64,000 nt of DNA, taken from Cryobacterium roopkundense. Its GTDB lineage: Bacteria; Actinomycetota; Actinomycetes; Actinomycetales; Microbacteriaceae. The stretch covers positions 1,550,001 through 1,614,000 of the forward strand of contig NZ_JACHBQ010000001.1 of NCBI RefSeq assembly GCF_014200405.1, given 5' to 3'. Each line of letters opens with the position of its first letter. Positions within the stretch are counted from its first letter, which is position 1. The notes under the pieces were generated by a model. The model saw only the letters and a list, made by a program, of their open reading frames with translations. It ran no database searches and had not been told where the DNA came from. This document shows positions 61,728-64,000 of the stretch, piece by piece. A program made the position numbers and the translations under genes.

Positions 61728-63497
61728 TTAGGACCACACCCACCCAAGGCGACGGCGCAGTCGTCGTCGGACAACAGCGGTCGGCGATTGAAGGCCGGAC
61801 CTGTCTATCCCGATGGGCATCGCACAGAAGAGCGCTGCAAGTCGAAGTAATAGTGCAGATTGGCTCTCAGAGAAACTCATCGCGAATCCGTGAGCAGAAA
61901 GGTTACGAAGGTTCATACCGGGTGACAGGAGTGTCACGCGAAGCGCTCGAACCCAGTTCGGGTCTAGGTCCCGATTTGCGAGTGCATTGACGTAGAAGTC
62001 CATGGACGGAAAGCGGCCCGGGGATTCGCCACGCTCGGTTCGATATAGCGGTTCGTCGAGCTTGAGGAGCAACTCCCGCGCAGCTCGTTCGATAAGTGGA
62101 AGAGACAGGCGAGCCGAATCGGAGAAATTTCCGGCCCAATGCAACATGACCGAGTCGGCGAAACATTCAGCCAGCTCCGCATCAGCCGAGAACCTGTCCA
62201 CTATGTAGCTGGCAATTTTGTCGGACGGCGGTGGGGAAAACCGATCACGAATATGCTGCAGTTCGAGTGCCAGAAGGATTGAAGACATGTTGAGCGTGAT
62301 GGTCTCAACTCGAGTGGTCTCTTCAGCCATGAAATCCGCGTTAGTGCGCTCAGGAAGACCGTGTGAACCGTAGACCGTTCGAGTGATGAGTGCCCTTATC
62401 GAGCCGGAAGCGGTGCGTTCTGCCGTTCTGATATTTGCTTCGTGGTCTCCGGATGGGCAGATGCCGGCGAAGAAAATCAGAAGTGCATGGTCCCATTTGC
62501 GTGCACGACGGTATCGCCGAAGGTGCGCACGAAAGAGGTTCTTGGACATCGGCACATCAACACCAGCGGTTTTCCATCCCATCGATTCCTGACTAACGGA
62601 CTGCATGATTAACACGGCGGCGGCTTTCAAATCGGCGAGACCATACGATTTGGCCAGGTCCGCGGCTGTTTGCGCGTGATGCATCTTTTGGATCCCGTGA
62701 TCGGCAGAGTCGGCGAGCATCAAATATTGACTAACGTGCCAGCGCCTGGCGAGCTGCAACTCCCGGGGGTTCTCTGCGAGCCTTGCGATTGTTTGAGCAA
62801 GCTCGTCGATGAATGAGATTGATGAATCTCCGATGGCAAAGAGAAGTTTCCGCAGGACCTCTCGCTCGCTGGGCCCAAGTAAGCCAGCGCGAGGGGGCGT
62901 CGAAAGTGCGGATAAGAGAGTAAGTGCAGTGCCGCTCGTCGCCGGGTCGTTGACGAGCGCCTCGCTCTGACGAAGCATGGCTGCGCGGACGGGTAGTTCC
63001 TCCATCATTCCGCGAGAACGAGCGATATTGTTCGCTCGCGCGAGTGAAAGCGCGGCCTGAAATACGGGAATCTCTCCAGAGTCGGCAGCCTCCATGTAGG
63101 CCGCGATTGTGAAAGCAGCATGCGCCGGTGACGTTTTCACGCGTGCTGTCAGGAGGATATCGGCAATGTGTGCACGGAGTCCCTGGTTCTCCAGGACCGT
63201 GATTACTTGGGACCACAGGTCCCATGCGCTCGCTGGAGTCGCAGACATGGGACGCGTGGCAGTGAGGGGAAGCCCAGATTCCACGAGTTGGACGTCGCCC
63301 GAACTATCGAAGTCTTCCTGGAGCTCGTAGGCGAATATGAAGTCGATCTCTACCCGTAGGTCCTCGTCGAGGAGCTTGTACTGTTCGTCCAGCCAGAGGC
63401 GTTCCCAGACCATGATGAGGTCATCTCCGGAGTTCACGACTCTGTCGAGTAGTGGAGCGACGACGTGTACATGGGGCGGGACAAACTCGTAAACCAC
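61728..63497 (-). CDS. HEPN-motif protein, DUF4209-like
   Basis: A 589-residue, mainly helical protein. Near the C-terminus SLPLIERAARELLLKLDEPLY is followed by VTLLSPGMNLRNLSAHGFAM, containing R-N-x3-H (Arg531 to His536), the catalytic motif of HEPN ribonucleases. This layout resembles DUF4209 proteins. The large N-terminal part has no motif I recognise. The start is GTG at 63497 with AGAGGA 3 bases upstream. It is divergent from a GTPase gene and lies upstream of the conjugation module. A defence or abortive-infection role is inferred from the motif and context. Confidence 0.75.
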   Translation of the reverse strand: MVYEFVPPHVHVVAPLLDRVVNSGDDLIMVWERLWLDEQYKLLDEDLRVEIDFIFAYELQEDFDSSGDVQLVESGLPLTATRPMSATPASAWDLWSQVITVLENQGLRAHIADILLTARVKTSPAHAAFTIAAYMEAADSGEIPVFQAALSLARANNIARSRGMMEELPVRAAMLRQSEALVNDPATSGTALTLLSALSTPPRAGLLGPSEREVLRKLLFAIGDSSISFIDELAQTIARLAENPRELQLARRWHVSQYLMLADSADHGIQKMHHAQTAADLAKSYGLADLKAAAVLIMQSVSQESMGWKTAGVDVPMSKNLFRAHLRRYRRARKWDHALLIFFAGICPSGDHEANIRTAERTASGSIRALITRTVYGSHGLPERTNADFMAEETTRVETITLNMSSILLALELQHIRDRFSPPPSDKIASYIVDRFSADAELAECFADSVMLHWAGNFSDSARLSLPLIERAARELLLKLDEPLYRTERGESPGRFPSMDFYVNALANRDLDPNWVRALRVTLLSPGMNLRNLSAHGFAMSFSESQSALLLRLAALFCAMPIGIDRSGLQSPTAVVRRRLRRRLGWVWS

Positions 63498-63813
63498 GAT
63501 TCCTCTTTCTCGATCGCTGTCGGTAGCGCGGTCGTTGGCGACGTGTCTCTGACCGCTGTAAACAAACGCAATTTACCTTCTCATACGGCGTATTGGGCAA
63601 GGGTGTTGTGACGGCAGATCCCGCCCTGCCTATGCCCCGGATCTTGCATCCGGGACACGATTGAGCGGCGTTCCTCGATACCGTTACCCACTACAAACAG
63701 TGCCAAATCACGGAGTGCCCCAAAGATGGGCCCCCGGTGCCATATCGTTGAGGCGAGGGGGCGGTTTCCACACCTATGTGCGAGATCGGGGTCCGTCAGA
63801 AAGAGCGTGTGCA
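63498..63813. other. Divergent intergenic region between HEPN-motif and GTPase genes
   Basis: No gene is seen in these 316 bases. They contain an AT-richer part (63555-63580), a 7-bp inverted repeat CCCGGAT-N5-ATCCGGG (63636-63654), and presumably promoters for both directions. Confidence 0.55.
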
Positions 63814-64000
63814 ATGACGGACAACGAATGGTCCGACGAGGATTTTCATAAGAAATGGCAAGAGCAGGCGGATCAGATGGGCCGCTTCAACTTGGCAATT
63901 TTCGGCAAAACAGGGGTCGGAAAATCCACCCTGATAAATGCAATCTTCGGTGAAGACGTCGCCCCGACCGGCGTCGGAGAACCGGTTACGATGGAAAATC
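63814..64000 (+). CDS. GTPase domain protein, 3' truncated by window edge
   Basis: The first 62 codons of a GTPase. After an acidic N-terminus (MTDNEWSDEDFHKKW) comes LAIFGKTGVGKSTLINAIFG with the P-loop GKTGVGKST at about residues 31-39, and then TGVGEPVT with the G2 Thr. This resembles YeeP/DUF697-type GTPases and immunity-type GTPases found in mobile and defence loci. ATG at 63814 begins an open frame that runs out of the window. The partner domain beyond the edge would decide the family. Confidence 0.8.
   Translation, partial: MTDNEWSDEDFHKKWQEQADQMGRFNLAIFGKTGVGKSTLINAIFGEDVAPTGVGEPVTMEN

Larger units (their letters stand above)
30606..64000. mobile_element. Putative integrative and conjugative element or genomic island (right end not in window)
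   Basis: The region begins at the tRNA-Met 3' end with xis-like and tyrosine integrase genes. It carries restriction and other defence-type genes, many hypothetical genes of lower GC, and a T4SS-type conjugation module, with two insertion sequences. I found no second copy of the tRNA 3' end, so the right border is outside the window or the island is composite. Whether the envelope genes at 32.4-35.5 kb belong to it is uncertain. Confidence 0.6.

Noticed and set aside
30606..64000. A second copy of the tRNA-Met 3' end as right attachment site
   Set aside because: I looked for the T-arm and acceptor sequence while reading and did not find a convincing repeat; a computed search is needed to exclude it.

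Overview
The window is high-GC actinobacterial chromosome, most like Microbacteriaceae. I base this on gene content and order (hemW, hrcA, dnaJ, rsmE, phoH, ybeY, era, leuA, recO, uppS, dusB, dgt, dnaG), on frequent GTG and TTG starts, and on several apparently leaderless genes. This is a judgement from reading the sequence; no database search was run.

Bases 1-30.6 kb are core chromosome. They start with the 3' part of hemW, then two DUF4870 membrane genes. A CIRCE-controlled hrcA-dnaJ-rsmE group follows, then a HIT-phoH-ybeY-CNNM-era run with overlapping ends. leuA lies behind a Leu-rich leader peptide and attenuator hairpin. Next come recO-uppS, a DsbA-family oxidoreductase coupled to a 41-residue Cys-rich mini-protein, dusB-dgt and dnaG. 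A peptide ABC transporter has one substrate-binding lipoprotein, two permeases, a fused double ATPase and an extra single ATPase. tRNA-Asn, azlCD, def, a DMT-type membrane protein, a GT4 glycosyltransferase and tRNA-Met complete the core part.

From the tRNA-Met 3' end the window looks like an integrated mobile element that runs past the right edge. An excisionase-like and a tyrosine integrase gene sit next to the tRNA. Small envelope genes follow (DUF4230-like, a coiled-coil membrane protein, a TM2 protein with a duplicated module). A defence block spans about 35.7-46.9 kb. It contains a type I restriction-modification operon (hsdM, hsdS, hsdR) led by a gene that looks like a catalytically dead methylase fused to a target-recognition-like domain. 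It also contains a GmrSD-type DUF262/DUF1524 nuclease with a RAMA-like C-terminus and a small protein with a HEPN-like motif.

From about 47.0 to 61.6 kb, mostly on the minus strand, is a T4SS-type conjugation module: DUF6112, TrbL/VirB6-like, SCO6880-family, VirB4-like ATPase, DprA, TraG/VirD4 coupling protein, SSB and DUF4913. Two complete insertion sequences (IS1380 and IS1182 families) split it, each with visible ends and target duplications. A membrane-anchored protein with a GNAT-like domain and a zinc-ribbon-like tail interrupts it on the plus strand. The right end has a protein with a HEPN RNase-like motif divergent from a GTPase gene cut by the window edge. I saw no relaxase, no right attachment site and no CRISPR array.
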